Assembly: GCA_949293595.1 (NCBI GenBank)
Contig: CASFDW010000001.1
Coordinates: 124,001 to 188,000, forward strand
Length of the DNA: 64,000 bases
Reading direction: 5' to 3'
Origin: an uncultured Spirochaetales bacterium
GTDB lineage: Bacteria > Spirochaetota > Spirochaetia > Sphaerochaetales > Sphaerochaetaceae
The notes beneath the pieces are model-generated. The model saw only the letters and a program-made list of their open reading frames with translations. It was not told the origin of the DNA and ran no database searches. Both the position numbers and the translations under genes were made by a program. Below are positions 16,848-26,105 of this stretch, one piece after another (the stretch's first letter is position 1; each line of letters starts with the position of its first letter).

Positions 16848-16997
16848 GAATATGAAGCATCGGGGCGGATGCGGGACCACAGGTGTTGCGTCATGTCCAT
16901 CCGGAGCTTCATTCAAATTTTCATTTTGCCTCCTAGCTACGGTCATGCCATACTACCCCAGAAATCCAAATCAAATCGTAGCCAGGAGGTTTTTTTT
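16848..16997 (+). ncRNA. Candidate orphan structured small RNA, about 150 nt
   Basis: A complete transcription unit with no gene downstream on its strand. A helix P1 pairs GAAT+GAAGC (16848-16851 and 16854-16858, with a 2-nt bulge) to GCTTCATTC (16906-16914). Inside it, P2 pairs CGGATG (16866-16871) to CATCCG (16898-16903). A purine-poor single-stranded linker follows. The transcript ends in a terminator: GCCTCCTAGCTACG (16928-16941) pairs with CGTAGCCAGGAGG (16977-16989) across a 35-nt C/A-rich loop, then eight T residues. It does not fit 4.5S, 6S, tmRNA or RNase P RNA as I know them. A short frame runs through it without a ribosome binding site. The last bases abut the stop of the convergent yaiI gene. 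Confidence 0.5.
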
Positions 16998-17532
16998 ATT
17001 CATTCGAGGAGAGTCTGTGGATCATCCTGTCGAGCGCGTTTGCGAAATTCTCCACATCCTTGGCCGTAAACCTTTTCTGCCGCTCCTCGAAAAACCCGTT
17101 CTCCCGCATGTCTTTCATGAAATTCCTCATTCCGAGGCGTTCGGCAATGTTTGACCTGTCGTACACATTCCCCCTGTCGTCGATGACGACGAGTCCCTTC
17201 CCGACCATCCGCGCGGCAAGAGGGATGTCATGGGTTATGCACAGCCCTCCGGGCTCCGCAGCCGAGACAAGATAGTCATCGGCACTGTCATTGCCCTTCT
17301 CCACGACGACCAGCTCCAAAGGACTTCTGATCCTTCTGAGCTCCTCCACGTCGGCAAGCCCCCTCATCGGGGCCCGTAGTGCCGCGGTATGGCAGGCTAT
17401 CGCCGACGAGACATCCTTGAGCGGCCTGTCGGCGGCGAACAATGCGGGAATGCAGTCCCTGACGAGCCTTTTCAAAAGAAGCGCCCTCTGCCTTTCAGGC
17501 AGGCTGTCCGAATCGACGTATACTTTGAACAT
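16996..17532 (-). CDS. yaiI: YaiI/YqxD family protein (UPF0178, DUF188)
   Basis: A 178-residue protein of a widespread family with a PIN-like nuclease fold and no settled function. It starts MFKVYVDSDSLPERQR, where the acidic residues match the family's N-terminal D-x-D pattern. The middle has KGNDSADDYLVSAAEPGGLC followed by ITHDIPLAARMV, and the family end block NIAERLGMRNFMKDMRE is present. The usual N-terminus reads VDADACP; here it is VDSDSLP. An AGGG sequence lies very close to the ATG. Monocistronic, divergent from pfp. Confidence 0.88.
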   Translation of the reverse strand: MFKVYVDSDSLPERQRALLLKRLVRDCIPALFAADRPLKDVSSAIACHTAALRAPMRGLADVEELRRIRSPLELVVVEKGNDSADDYLVSAAEPGGLCITHDIPLAARMVGKGLVVIDDRGNVYDRSNIAERLGMRNFMKDMRENGFFEERQKRFTAKDVENFANALDRMIHRLSSNE

Positions 17533-17599
17533 ACCCTGAGTTTAACCCAAAAACCATGCATCCACAATGCATGTCCGCTTTCAATGGAACGCTCATGCG

Positions 17600-17628
17600 T
17601 TGCAAAACCACCCATATACCTGTAGAAT
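17600..17628 (+). promoter_or_regulatory. Promoter of pfp
   Basis: TTGCAA and TAGAAT with a 17-bp spacer; predicted leader about 34 nt, ending in an AGGAGG ribosome binding site. Confidence 0.6.
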
Positions 17629-17668
17629 GTGGCTAAGACAGTCTTTTGGCTTTTTACAGGAGGAAGTC

Positions 17669-19327
17669 ATGGAATTATCACCGCTTCAGACGGCACGTTA
17701 CGAATATCGGCCCAAGCTGCCGGAAATGCTCAAGAACGACATCTCAAACATCAAGGCGACGGAGGGGAAAAGCACCCGGTCGGTAAGCGACCAGGAGGAT
17801 ATCAGCAAGCTTTTTCCGAATACCTACGGGATGAAGGAAGTCACCTTTGAGAGGGGAAAGAACCACGCAAGCAAGAAAAAGCAGGTCGTGGGAGTCATCC
17901 TTTCAGGAGGACAGGCACCCGGCGGACACAATGTCGTCACCGGACTTTACGATGCATTGAAGAAGACCGATGCAAACAACGTCCTGCTCGGGTTCAGGAA
18001 TGGTCCGTCGGGACTGCTCGAGGACAAGTATGTCGAATTTGATGACGAATACATCGACGCATACCGCAACACAGGCGGGTTCGACATCATCGGATCCGGA
18101 AGGACGAAGCTGGAGACCGAGGAGCAGTTCGCAGTCGCGGCCGAGGTATGCAAAAAGCACGGCATCACGGCGATCGTCATCATCGGAGGGGACGATTCGA
18201 ACACCAACGCGGCCGTTCTTGCCGAGTATTTTGCAAGGATGAAGACCGGAGTGCAGGTCATCGGTTGTCCGAAGACGATAGACGGGGACCTGAAGAACGA
18301 CGTGATAGAGATCTCGTTCGGCTTCGACACCGCATGCAAGACATATTCCGAACTCATCGGCAACATAGAGCGTGATGCCAACAGTGCGAAGAAATACTGG
18401 CATTTCATCAAGGTCATGGGAAGGAGCGCCAGCCACATCGCCCTCGAATGCGCGCTGGAGACACAGCCGAACGTCTGCCTCATAAGCGAGGAGGTGGAGA
18501 AAAAAGGTATGAGCCTTTCGGACATAGCCGACCAGGTGGCGTCATCCGTTGTGGCAAGGGCCGCAAACGGGGACAACTTCGGCGTCGTGATCATCCCGGA
18601 GGGACTCATCGAGTTCGTTCCCGAGGTAAAGAAGCTGATCGGCGAACTCAACGACCTGATGGCAAAGAAGGAGAAGGAGTTCGGTGCGCTCTCCGCGTGG
18701 GAGGATAAATACGCATTCATGAAGGAAAACCTTTGTGCGGAAAGTTTCTCGGTCTTCAGCATCCTCCCCCTCGACATCGAGAAGCAGCTGTTGATGGACA
18801 GGGATCCGCACGGCAACGTGCAGGTCAGCCGAATCGAGACGGAAAAGCTGATCATCAGCCTGGTCGATGCGAAGCTCAGGAAGATGAAGGCCGAAGGTGG
18901 ATACAGCGGGAAATTCAACGCCCTGAACCATTTCTTCGGATATGAGGGAAGATGTGCCTTCCCGTCGAATTTCGATGCGGACTACTGCTACAGCCTCGGA
19001 TACAACGCCTTCATGCTCGTCAGCTACGGCTACACCGGATACCTCTCGACGATAACGAACCTCTCCAGACCTGCCGCCGAGTGGAAGGCAGGGGGAATCC
19101 CCATCACCAAGATGATGAACATGGAACAGAGGCATGGGGAAAAGAAGCCTGTCATAAGGAAGGCCCTCGTCGAGCTTGACGGCGCGCCGTTCAGGTACTT
19201 CGCCGAACGCAGAAACAGATGGGCCGTCGAGACCTGCTACACGTTCCCAGGAGCCATACAGTACTACGGACCTGCAAGCGTGTGCGACATAACGACCAGG
19301 ACATTGGCACTTGAACAGGCGAAGTGA
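17669..19327 (+). CDS. pfp: Pyrophosphate--fructose 6-phosphate 1-phosphotransferase
   Basis: Phosphorylates fructose 6-phosphate with pyrophosphate instead of ATP, a reversible glycolytic step used by many spirochaetes. The 552-residue length matches the long PPi-PFK clade. The phosphate donor site reads [20 protein letters not shown], where the Asp after Gly-Gly (GGDDS) marks PPi use. The catalytic loop is [20 protein letters not shown], and the [11 protein letters not shown] stretch contacts the sugar phosphate. I chose the ATG with AGGAGG 5 nt upstream; a longer frame upstream crosses the promoter. A terminator follows closely, so the gene is monocistronic. Confidence 0.95.
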   Translation: MELSPLQTARYEYRPKLPEMLKNDISNIKATEGKSTRSVSDQEDISKLFPNTYGMKEVTFERGKNHASKKKQVVGVILSGGQAPGGHNVVTGLYDALKKTDANNVLLGFRNGPSGLLEDKYVEFDDEYIDAYRNTGGFDIIGSGRTKLETEEQFAVAAEVCKKHGITAIVIIGGDDSNTNAAVLAEYFARMKTGVQVIGCPKTIDGDLKNDVIEISFGFDTACKTYSELIGNIERDANSAKKYWHFIKVMGRSASHIALECALETQPNVCLISEEVEKKGMSLSDIADQVASSVVARAANGDNFGVVIIPEGLIEFVPEVKKLIGELNDLMAKKEKEFGALSAWEDKYAFMKENLCAESFSVFSILPLDIEKQLLMDRDPHGNVQVSRIETEKLIISLVDAKLRKMKAEGGYSGKFNALNHFFGYEGRCAFPSNFDADYCYSLGYNAFMLVSYGYTGYLSTITNLSRPAAEWKAGGIPITKMMNMEQRHGEKKPVIRKALVELDGAPFRYFAERRNRWAVETCYTFPGAIQYYGPASVCDITTRTLALEQAK

Positions 19328-19351
19328 TCGATCATTTTGTTTCAGATGACG

Positions 19352-19376
19352 AAACCTCCCGGTGACGGGAGGTTTT
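19352..19376 (+). terminator. Intrinsic terminator of pfp
   Basis: AAACCTCCCG and CGGGAGGTTT form a 10-bp stem with a GTGA loop, followed by a T-rich tract. Confidence 0.88.
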
Positions 19377-19402
19377 CTGTTTTACAAGGCGGATGAAGGT
19401 GC

Positions 19403-19696
19403 CTAGATCCTGTAGATCCTCTCAGGATCGCCCGGATCCTGTCGGAAGAACACGCTGGTGAACCCGGTCGTGGACACGAGGGTAGACCCCGTCCTTTCCT
19501 CAAGCTGTCTGGAAATTCCAGACACCTCGTCCTTGAAGGCCTGAAAACGGACCTTCACAAGCTCATGGTGGGTCAATGCGTCGTCAAGCGCCTTCACCAC
19601 CCCGTCGCTGAGGCCTTCCTTGCCCACGCTCACAACCGGATCCAACAGCTGTGCCTGGGAACGCAGGAACGCCCTCTGATAACTTTTCAATTCCAT
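19403..19696 (-). CDS. yhbY: YhbY-type CRM-domain RNA-binding protein
   Basis: A 97-residue stand-alone CRS1/YhbY domain protein that associates with pre-50S ribosomal particles in other bacteria. The sequence SYQRAFLRSQAQLLDPVVSV is followed by the glycine-containing GKEGLSDGVVKALDDAL and the strand HHELVKVRF, the family pattern; the usual GxxG loop is present as GKEG. The ATG is preceded by AGG at 8 nt. It lies downstream of the acyl-CoA synthetase gene on the same strand, but a strong terminator separates them. Confidence 0.9.
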   Translation of the reverse strand: MELKSYQRAFLRSQAQLLDPVVSVGKEGLSDGVVKALDDALTHHELVKVRFQAFKDEVSGISRQLEERTGSTLVSTTGFTSVFFRQDPGDPERIYRI

Positions 19697-19730
19697 ATTA
19701 TCAACCTACTACATTTTCAGTCCGCAGTCA

Positions 19731-19755
19731 AAGAAAAGGGCCGGATGTCCGGCCC
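19731..19755 (-). terminator. Intrinsic terminator of the second acyl-CoA synthetase gene
   Basis: Read leftward, GGGCCGGA and TCCGGCCC form an 8-bp stem followed by CTTTTCTTT-like T-rich sequence. Confidence 0.82.
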
Positions 19756-19776
19756 GTGTCGTAAAAACCTGAAAAC

Positions 19777-21504
19777 TCAGTCGCCGTACTTGGCCTTGAC
19801 ATCGTTCCTCTTGATCTTCTTCGTGCTGGTCATGCTGAGAGGCTCGTCCACAACATCAACCCTCGTGATCTTCTTGTAGCTCTGAAGTTCCTGGTTCACG
19901 TCGTGTATGATTTCGCCGATCCTTCTTTCAAGTCCGGCCTTGTCCGGATACTGCTTCCTGGCCGCATCGGAAGGATAGATTATCGCCCTGATACCCTCCG
20001 CCTTGGTCGCAGCATCGGCGAGATAGCCTATGATGCAGATCTGCTCGATCTCCCCGTAGAGCTGGAAATGGTCCTCGATTTCCTCTGGAAACACATTCTT
20101 GCCCCCGTCCGTCACGATGATGTTCTTGGCCCTTCCGGTAAGATAGAGGTAATGGCCTGCATCCTCGTGTCCGACATCACCGGTATTGAGCCATCCGTCC
20201 TCGGAAAGCACCTCCCTGGTGGCCTCCTCGTTGTTGTAATACCCCTTCATCACCATCGGTCCCTTGATATGGATGACACCGTTGCCCTCGCTGTCGGGAT
20301 CGACGATCTTCACCTCGACACCCGGAATGGACTTGCCGACACTGCTTTCAATATAGGCGTATGTCGGATTGAGATGGGTGATCGGACTGGTTTCCGTAAG
20401 GCCGTACCCCTGCACGAAATCGATTCCAAGCTCGTTGAACATCTTGAACGTGGATGCGGGAAGCGGTCCGCCCCCGCAGATGCAGATCCTGTTGCTCTCC
20501 AGGGACAGCTTCCTGAGCAGGAATCCGAACATCTTCTTGCCTACGTTGACGCCAAAGACCTTCTTGATGAAACCGGAGATGCCCATCATGCCCCTGATAA
20601 GGCCATAAAGGAGCAGGCCCTTCTTCCTCACTCCGTCCATGAGGGCTCCTATCATCTTGTTGAAAAGCATCGGGACGGCAAGGAACATCGTCACCCCACC
20701 CTCCCTCAGCTCCCTGAGGATCTGCGTGACAACAAGCTTCTTTCCGAAAACGGTGCAGGCGCCGACACTGAACGACTCGAAGAACACCGCAAGCATTGTG
20801 TATGCATGATGGATCGGAAGGATCGCATAAAACACATCCGTCGGATAGAGATGCATGTTTCCCTGGGCGAGATAGCAGTCCGACACAAGGTTCTCGTTGG
20901 TAAGCATGACACCTTTCGGAGTCCCCGTTGTACCGCTGGTGAAGAGAATGGCGGCAACCTCGTCGCTTTCGGAGGAGAATCCCTCCGCGTCCGGACCCTC
21001 GAGGTCAAGCACATACTTGTAGTCTGGATCGTCCGGCTCAAGGGATATCTTCTCCACGAGACCCACCGATCCGTCGGAATCTATGTTGCGGATCCTCTCC
21101 TTGTCGATGAAAAGCCTTGACACACCGCCGAACTTCAGCAGTATCTCCATCTCTCCATCCTTCAAGAGATAATCGAGTGGAACCACTATGCATCCGGCGT
21201 ATATCACGCCCAGATATGCAATCGCCCACTCCGGGCTGTTCTTTCCGGAAACGCCTATCTTGTCACCCTTGGAAACACCCTGGGCCAGGAGGTAGTTCGC
21301 AACACTTCTGATTTTCGCCTCGGCCTCCGAATAAGTGAATTCCATCTTCTTCGGAGTGAAAACCTTGAAACAGCTGTTGTTCGGATACCTGAGGCATGAG
21401 ATATGGAACATCTGCTTCACTGTCGGCCATTTGCCAGTGAATTCCTTGCCGCGGAACTCATCGAGGAACGTCCACGGAAGCACATCGGATTTTTTATTTG
21501 ACAT
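19777..21504 (-). CDS. AMP-dependent long-chain acyl-CoA synthetase (second copy)
   Basis: A 575-residue ANL-superfamily adenylating enzyme, likely activating fatty acids. Motifs are ILFTSGTTGTPKGVMLTNEN, QGYGLTETSPITHLNP and LNTGDVGHEDAGHYLYLTGR. The catalytic Lys region is SMTSTKKIKRNDV at the C-terminus. It is shorter than the paralogue at 11.5-13.4 kb and lacks its basic N-terminal tail, and the two are clearly diverged, so they probably differ in substrate or role. The ATG has AGGAG 7 nt upstream. It is downstream of the pho operon's end on the same strand but about 90 bp beyond phoR, and probably has its own promoter. Confidence 0.92.
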   Translation of the reverse strand: MSNKKSDVLPWTFLDEFRGKEFTGKWPTVKQMFHISCLRYPNNSCFKVFTPKKMEFTYSEAEAKIRSVANYLLAQGVSKGDKIGVSGKNSPEWAIAYLGVIYAGCIVVPLDYLLKDGEMEILLKFGGVSRLFIDKERIRNIDSDGSVGLVEKISLEPDDPDYKYVLDLEGPDAEGFSSESDEVAAILFTSGTTGTPKGVMLTNENLVSDCYLAQGNMHLYPTDVFYAILPIHHAYTMLAVFFESFSVGACTVFGKKLVVTQILRELREGGVTMFLAVPMLFNKMIGALMDGVRKKGLLLYGLIRGMMGISGFIKKVFGVNVGKKMFGFLLRKLSLESNRICICGGGPLPASTFKMFNELGIDFVQGYGLTETSPITHLNPTYAYIESSVGKSIPGVEVKIVDPDSEGNGVIHIKGPMVMKGYYNNEEATREVLSEDGWLNTGDVGHEDAGHYLYLTGRAKNIIVTDGGKNVFPEEIEDHFQLYGEIEQICIIGYLADAATKAEGIRAIIYPSDAARKQYPDKAGLERRIGEIIHDVNQELQSYKKITRVDVVDEPLSMTSTKKIKRNDVKAKYGD

Positions 21505-21590
21505 GGTTGGCTCCTTTCTTTTTTTACGCTTTTCCAGATTATGTCATTTTGTTCATGAAAATTCCAGTATGCTTCCATAGTAAAGTTTAA

Positions 21591-23186
21591 TCATATGGGC
21601 CTGAAAGAGATGGTTATCACTGTCCCCTCCCCGAGCGTGCTCGAGATCGATATGTCCGCCCCATGCATGTCGGCGATACGTTTCACTATGCTCAGGCCAA
21701 GACCCGTACCCCCAGTTTCGCGGCTGCGGGACTTGTCCACACGATAGAAGCGGTCGAAAACCCTCTGCCTGTCCTCCGGGGAAAGCCCTATCCCCCTGTC
21801 TGAGACGGAGATGGACGTACCGGACACAAGAATGGTGACCGGATTGTCGTTTCTGTTGTATTTGAAAGCATTGTCGACAAGGTTGTAGACGGCCTCGAAG
21901 ATCAGATCCGAACGACCCGAGACGCGTACGGGGGACTCGGACACGAGCTCCAGGTTCCTTCCGCTGAAGGACGAGGCCACGTCGGCGGCGACTGTTTCAA
22001 GGTCGACGCCGGAAAACTCATCCGCAGGCACGCTCTCAAGCCTGGAGAGATCGAGAATGTCGTCTATGAGCCTGGCAAGCCGCACGGCCTCCTTGTTTAT
22101 CAGGCGGGAGAACTCCGTGACATGCTCGTTGTCGGCAGTGCCGGAGGCGATGAGCTCGGAGTATCCGGAAATGCTCGTGATAGGGGTTCTCAGCTCATGG
22201 GAGACGTTCTGGACGAACTCCCTCTCCTTCCTGTCGAGGGCCTCCTTCTCGGAAACATCAAAGATGAACACCGCACTTCCGATGTCCTCGACCAGCTCCG
22301 ACCGGATCTCCAGCACACGTCCGCCGACATCCATCTTTGAATCGACGGCACCACCTTCGAGTATGGTGAAGAACTCAGGATACCGTCCTATCTCCAGTAT
22401 CGATGTGAACTCCTCCCCCGGATTCTTGCCCAGAAGTCTTTTGGCCGCACCGTTCATGCTCACAACCGCACCACCCCTGCGGACGACCATGAAACCATCC
22501 TTCATGCCTCCTGTGATGAGTGCGAACTCGTTCTTGTCACGTTCAAGAGACCGCAGATGCCCGGATATCTCTGCGTTCTGATGCTCGATCCTTCTGGCAA
22601 GGGGTGCAAGCTCGTCGTACAGGCGTCCGCTTTCCGCAGGATGCTCGAGATCGATGCTGTTTATCGGCTCGCATATGATCCTGCTGATCCTGAGGGATAT
22701 GAATGCGGAAAGGACGATGACCAAAAGAAGCAGGAACAGAAGAGGAGGAACCATCCCGAGTATGTAGGCATAGATGCTCGAGGTGGCCCTGCTGAGCCTG
22801 ATCACGTTTCCATCGGAGGACAGGATTGCCGCGTACAGCATGTTCTCCAGCACGGTCGTGCTCCTTCTCATCTCATACCCCGATCCATAGGCGAAGGCAT
22901 CGGACACCTCCGGCCTTGATGCATGGTTCTCGAGCTCCCCGCCGACCATGGAATCATACAGCACCGTTCCGTCGGGCGCTATCACGGTGAGCCTCCTGTC
23001 CTTGAACTGCAGAACGGAATAATCACCGTCGAAGGAGGAAAGCAGCCGGAGGTCCGAGAAGAGCTCGCCGATCTGCACGTTCTTGTAATCGGAATAAGCC
23101 ACCGCAAGAAATATCAGGAATGCCAGCAGCACCGAAACAGAGGCCATGAACACCATGGACCTGAACAATCTTTTATTCAATCTCAT
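21591..23186 (-). CDS. phoR: Phosphate regulon sensor histidine kinase PhoR
   Basis: A membrane sensor kinase of 531 residues that signals phosphate state together with PhoU/PstSCAB. There are two membrane segments (about residues 8-28 and 150-170) around an extracytoplasmic domain of about 120 residues. Next come a PAS-like domain (about 215-300) and the dimerisation helix with the phospho-acceptor His in EFVQNVSHELRTPITSISGY. The catalytic domain has its N box as YNLVDNAFKYNRND and G boxes SDRGIGLSPEDR and GGTGLGLSIVK. Its start overlaps the phoB end by 14 bp. The extracytoplasmic domain is larger than in E. coli PhoR, as is common in Gram-positive and spirochaete relatives. Confidence 0.92.
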   Translation of the reverse strand: MRLNKRLFRSMVFMASVSVLLAFLIFLAVAYSDYKNVQIGELFSDLRLLSSFDGDYSVLQFKDRRLTVIAPDGTVLYDSMVGGELENHASRPEVSDAFAYGSGYEMRRSTTVLENMLYAAILSSDGNVIRLSRATSSIYAYILGMVPPLLFLLLLVIVLSAFISLRISRIICEPINSIDLEHPAESGRLYDELAPLARRIEHQNAEISGHLRSLERDKNEFALITGGMKDGFMVVRRGGAVVSMNGAAKRLLGKNPGEEFTSILEIGRYPEFFTILEGGAVDSKMDVGGRVLEIRSELVEDIGSAVFIFDVSEKEALDRKEREFVQNVSHELRTPITSISGYSELIASGTADNEHVTEFSRLINKEAVRLARLIDDILDLSRLESVPADEFSGVDLETVAADVASSFSGRNLELVSESPVRVSGRSDLIFEAVYNLVDNAFKYNRNDNPVTILVSGTSISVSDRGIGLSPEDRQRVFDRFYRVDKSRSRETGGTGLGLSIVKRIADMHGADISISSTLGEGTVITISFRPI

Positions 23187-23850
23187 TTTTAAGCTTGTAC
23201 CCCACTCCGCTCACGGTCTGGATCATCGATCCCGATTCGCCCAGCTTCTCCCTGATGCGCCTTATGTGCACATCCACTGTCCTGGTCTCGCCGACATATG
23301 CATATCCCCAGACCTTCTGCAGGATGTCGTCACGGCTGATGCATGCACCTTCGTTGTGCATCAGCAGCCTCAGAAGCTCGTATTCCTTGAGCGTCATCGT
23401 CAGTTCCCTGCCCTTGACGCGGACAACATGCTCCCTCTCGTCCAAGCGGATGTCCCCGATCTCAAGAACACCGCCAGACGTCCTGCCGGGAACGGCCCCC
23501 CGGCGCAGCACAGCCTTGATCCTGGCCAAAAGCTCCATCATCCCGAAGGGCTTGGCGATGTAGTCGTCCGCTCCGAGATCCAGACCGACGACCTTGTCGT
23601 ACTCGGTGCCCTTTGCCGTGAGCATGACGACCCTGACATCGCAGGACAAGGCCCGGATCCTTTTGAGAACCTCCAGCCCGGACTGTTCCGGGAGCATGAT
23701 GTCCAGCAAAACCAGATCGGGAACAACGGCCTCGAATCCCTTCCAGAATGCGGAGGGTGTCAAAAAGGCCTCCACCTCGTAGCCGTTGGACGTGAGGGTG
23801 TATTCAAGAAGCTTGGAAATTGACGGATCGTCCTCCAGTATGTAGATCAT
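23173..23850 (-). CDS. phoB: Phosphate regulon response regulator PhoB
   Basis: A 225-residue OmpR-family regulator: receiver domain (residues 1-115) with the acidic pocket EDD, the phospho-acceptor Asp in DLVLLDIMLPEQSGLEV and the Lys switch in ADDYIAKPFG. The C-terminal winged helix (about 130-225) carries LTLKEYELLRLLM-like sequence and the recognition helix in TRTVDVHIRRIREKLG. I placed the start at MIYILEDD, whose ATG overlaps the phoU stop (ATGA). Its likely target is the 11-bp repeat array before pstS at the head of this operon. Confidence 0.93.
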   Translation of the reverse strand: MIYILEDDPSISKLLEYTLTSNGYEVEAFLTPSAFWKGFEAVVPDLVLLDIMLPEQSGLEVLKRIRALSCDVRVVMLTAKGTEYDKVVGLDLGADDYIAKPFGMMELLARIKAVLRRGAVPGRTSGGVLEIGDIRLDEREHVVRVKGRELTMTLKEYELLRLLMHNEGACISRDDILQKVWGYAYVGETRTVDVHIRRIREKLGESGSMIQTVSGVGYKLKNEIE

Positions 23851-24485
23851 CTGTATTCGTCTCCGGAAATGGACCAAAGCAGCTGCTTTGAAAGATTGAC
23901 GGCATGGTCGCCCATCCTTTCAAGATACTTGGCCGCAAGCAGCACGTCGGGAACGTCCTCGTCACCTTCCTCGCCGTTCCTTATCATGTCCACGAGCTTG
24001 GACTTCGCTTCGAGAAAGGCGTTGTCGAGCATATCGTCGCTGTCGATGACCTGCCGGGCCCTGGCGCCGTCGGCACCGACATATGCGTCGATGCTGGCGG
24101 AGAGCATGTCCGAAACCATCATGATCATCCGGCAGATCGATGCCTTTTCGATGACATGGCGGTGTCCGACATACGACAGTACCTCCGCAAGGTCGTAGCT
24201 GTTGTTCCCTATACGTTCGAGGTCGTTCACGATCCGCAGCGCGGATGAGACGCATCTGAGGTCCCTTGCGACGGGATGGCGGCGTAGGAGCATCATCATG
24301 CAGTACTGCCCGATATCCTTGGAAGCCTTTTCGATGCTCTCACCCACCTCCTCTATCTCCCGCAGGCTGCCGGAGCCGTCCCTTACCAGCTTTGTGACCA
24401 GGTCGAGAGACTTTTCGCAGAGGGAAGCCATCCTTACCACGTCATTCGTCAAATTAGAAATCTGTTCATCTATATTGGGGTTCAT
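23847..24485 (-). CDS. phoU: Phosphate transport regulator PhoU
   Basis: A 212-residue two-repeat helical-bundle protein that links PstSCAB activity to PhoR signalling and restrains phosphate uptake. Each repeat has the E/DxxxD metal-binding pattern; the second ends YLERMGDHAVNLSKQLLW, and the first holds RIVNDLERIGNNSYDLAEVL. I chose the ATG at 24485 over an upstream TTG. It begins 1 bp after the pstB stop and its own stop overlaps phoB, so it is part of the single pst-pho operon. Confidence 0.95.
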   Translation of the reverse strand: MNPNIDEQISNLTNDVVRMASLCEKSLDLVTKLVRDGSGSLREIEEVGESIEKASKDIGQYCMMMLLRRHPVARDLRCVSSALRIVNDLERIGNNSYDLAEVLSYVGHRHVIEKASICRMIMMVSDMLSASIDAYVGADGARARQVIDSDDMLDNAFLEAKSKLVDMIRNGEEGDEDVPDVLLAAKYLERMGDHAVNLSKQLLWSISGDEYR

Positions 24486-24486
24486 A

Positions 24487-25242
24487 TCAGCCAAACCTTC
24501 CTGTTATGTAGTCTTCCGTCCTTTTGCACGCGGGCCTGGAGAAGACCTGTTCCGTCGCCCCCGCCTCAACCAGCTCACCAAGCAGGAAGAAGGCGGTCGT
24601 ATCGGAGATGCGCAGCGCCTGCTGCATGTTGTGCGTGACCATGACGATAGTATAATCCTTTTTGAGTTCCATTGCCAAATCCTCGATCTTGCTGGTGGAG
24701 ATCGGGTCAAGCGCGCTGGTTGGCTCGTCCATGAGAAGCACCTTCGGCTGGACGGCCAGGGCACGGGCGATGCACAGCCTCTGCTGCTGGCCGCCGGAAA
24801 GTCCGAGCGCGCTCTTTTTCAGCCTGTCCTTCACCTCGTCCCATATGGCGGCGGAGGAAAGGGATCTCTCCACTATCTCGTCGAGCTTCGCCCTGGACTT
24901 GATGCCGTTGGTCCTCGGCCCGTACGCAATGTTGTCATATATGCTCATCATGAACGGATTGGGCTTCTGGAAAACCATCCCGATATCCCGTCTCAACCCG
25001 TTCACATCCACCTGAGGGTCGTATATGTCCTGGCCGGCATAGAGTATCTTTCCGGTGATCCTCACCCCCGGTATGAGGTCGTTCATCCTGTTGAGCGACC
25101 TCAGGTACGTTGACTTCCCGCATCCAGAGGGGCCGATAAGGGCCGTGATGCTCCTCTCCCTTATGTCGAGATCTATATTCTTAAGGGCATGCATGCTGCC
25201 ATACCAGAGGTTCATGTTCCTTGTTTCGATCATGTTGTTCAT
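24487..25242 (-). CDS. pstB: Phosphate ABC transporter ATP-binding protein PstB
   Basis: A 251-residue ATPase that powers the PstCA channel. Walker A is [20 protein letters not shown], the Q loop is [20 protein letters not shown], and the signature motif is [18 protein letters not shown]. Walker B is [15 protein letters not shown] and the switch His is in [10 protein letters not shown]. The phrase FQKPNPFPMS-like is specific to PstB. The start at MNNMIETRN overlaps the pstA stop (ATGA); the longer frame extends back through pstA and is not used. Confidence 0.97.
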   Translation of the reverse strand: MNNMIETRNMNLWYGSMHALKNIDLDIRERSITALIGPSGCGKSTYLRSLNRMNDLIPGVRITGKILYAGQDIYDPQVDVNGLRRDIGMVFQKPNPFMMSIYDNIAYGPRTNGIKSRAKLDEIVERSLSSAAIWDEVKDRLKKSALGLSGGQQQRLCIARALAVQPKVLLMDEPTSALDPISTSKIEDLAMELKKDYTIVMVTHNMQQALRISDTTAFFLLGELVEAGATEQVFSRPACKRTEDYITGRFG

Positions 25243-26105
25243 TCGCCAATACCTTTTTTCATCAGCTTCGCCATGTATGAAGTAAGAAGATTGATGACCA
25301 GCGTAAGCAGCATCAGTATCGCCGCAATGGCATAGGCGATATCGAACTGCCCGCGTTCGGAGGCATACACATACAGGGCCACGGTGAGCGTCGCCCCCGA
25401 TGACTCCAGTCCCTGTATGAACCCGTAGACCTTGTGGGCCAGCCCCGCGGTGAAAAGAAGCGCCGCCGATTCCCCGAGTATCCTTCCGACCGTGAGGATG
25501 CATCCGGTGACGATTCCGTTTATGCATGTTGGCAGGACAACGGTCCTTATCACGCGCCATTTTCCGGCCCCCAGAGCGAACGCCCCCTCCCTGTAGCTTT
25601 GGGGGACTGTCTTCAGGCTCTCCTGTGTCGTGCGCATTATTGTCGGCAGGTTCATCACCACAAGCGTCATCGCTCCGGCAAGCAGGCAGGTGCCGAATCC
25701 GAAGAACTGCACGAAAACGAGCATGCCAACAAGGCCGTAGATTATCGAGGGTATGCCTGAGAGCGTTTCGGATGCGAATTCTATGGCTGCCACCAGTTTC
25801 CTGCTCTTCGCATATTCGGTCAGGTATATTGCCGACCCTACTCCGATGGGAAGCACCATGACCAGGGTGGCAAGTACTATGTAGACCGTATTGAGGATGT
25901 TCGGGAGGATGCCCTCCACGTTCTTCCTGACGCTCGGGGAGGATATGAGCATGCGCGGGTTTTCGAGCAATTTCGGCACGCCCTTGGCCAGCACGTAGAA
26001 GAACATGAAGAGCGCAAGGGCCGCGACAACGGCAAGCGACAGAATGCAGAGGCCTTTCAGGAGCATATCCCTGTATTTTCTTTTTGCTGAAACTCTATCT
26101 ATCAT
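25239..26105 (-). CDS. pstA: Phosphate ABC transporter permease PstA
   Basis: An inner-membrane permease of 288 residues with six predicted membrane segments. The family EAA-type cytoplasmic loop is [20 protein letters not shown] followed by [11 protein letters not shown], matching PstA (SYREAALALGATKWQTI). The N-terminal region also contains [12 protein letters not shown], common to PstA/PstC. I chose the ATG with GGAG 5 nt upstream over a GTG two codons earlier. It overlaps pstC by 11 bp and is coupled to pstB by ATGA. Confidence 0.95.
   Translation of the reverse strand: MIDRVSAKRKYRDMLLKGLCILSLAVVAALALFMFFYVLAKGVPKLLENPRMLISSPSVRKNVEGILPNILNTVYIVLATLVMVLPIGVGSAIYLTEYAKSRKLVAAIEFASETLSGIPSIIYGLVGMLVFVQFFGFGTCLLAGAMTLVVMNLPTIMRTTQESLKTVPQSYREGAFALGAGKWRVIRTVVLPTCINGIVTGCILTVGRILGESAALLFTAGLAHKVYGFIQGLESSGATLTVALYVYASERGQFDIAYAIAAILMLLTLVINLLTSYMAKLMKKGIGE

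Noticed and set aside
16848..16997. Identity of the orphan RNA as 4.5S (SRP) RNA
   Set aside because: The conserved apical GGAAG/AGCAG loop of SRP RNA is absent and the fold differs.
16789..17154. A plus-strand frame of 121 codons through the orphan RNA and into yaiI
   Set aside because: There is no good ribosome binding site, the predicted transcript starts after its first codons, and half of it is antisense to yaiI.
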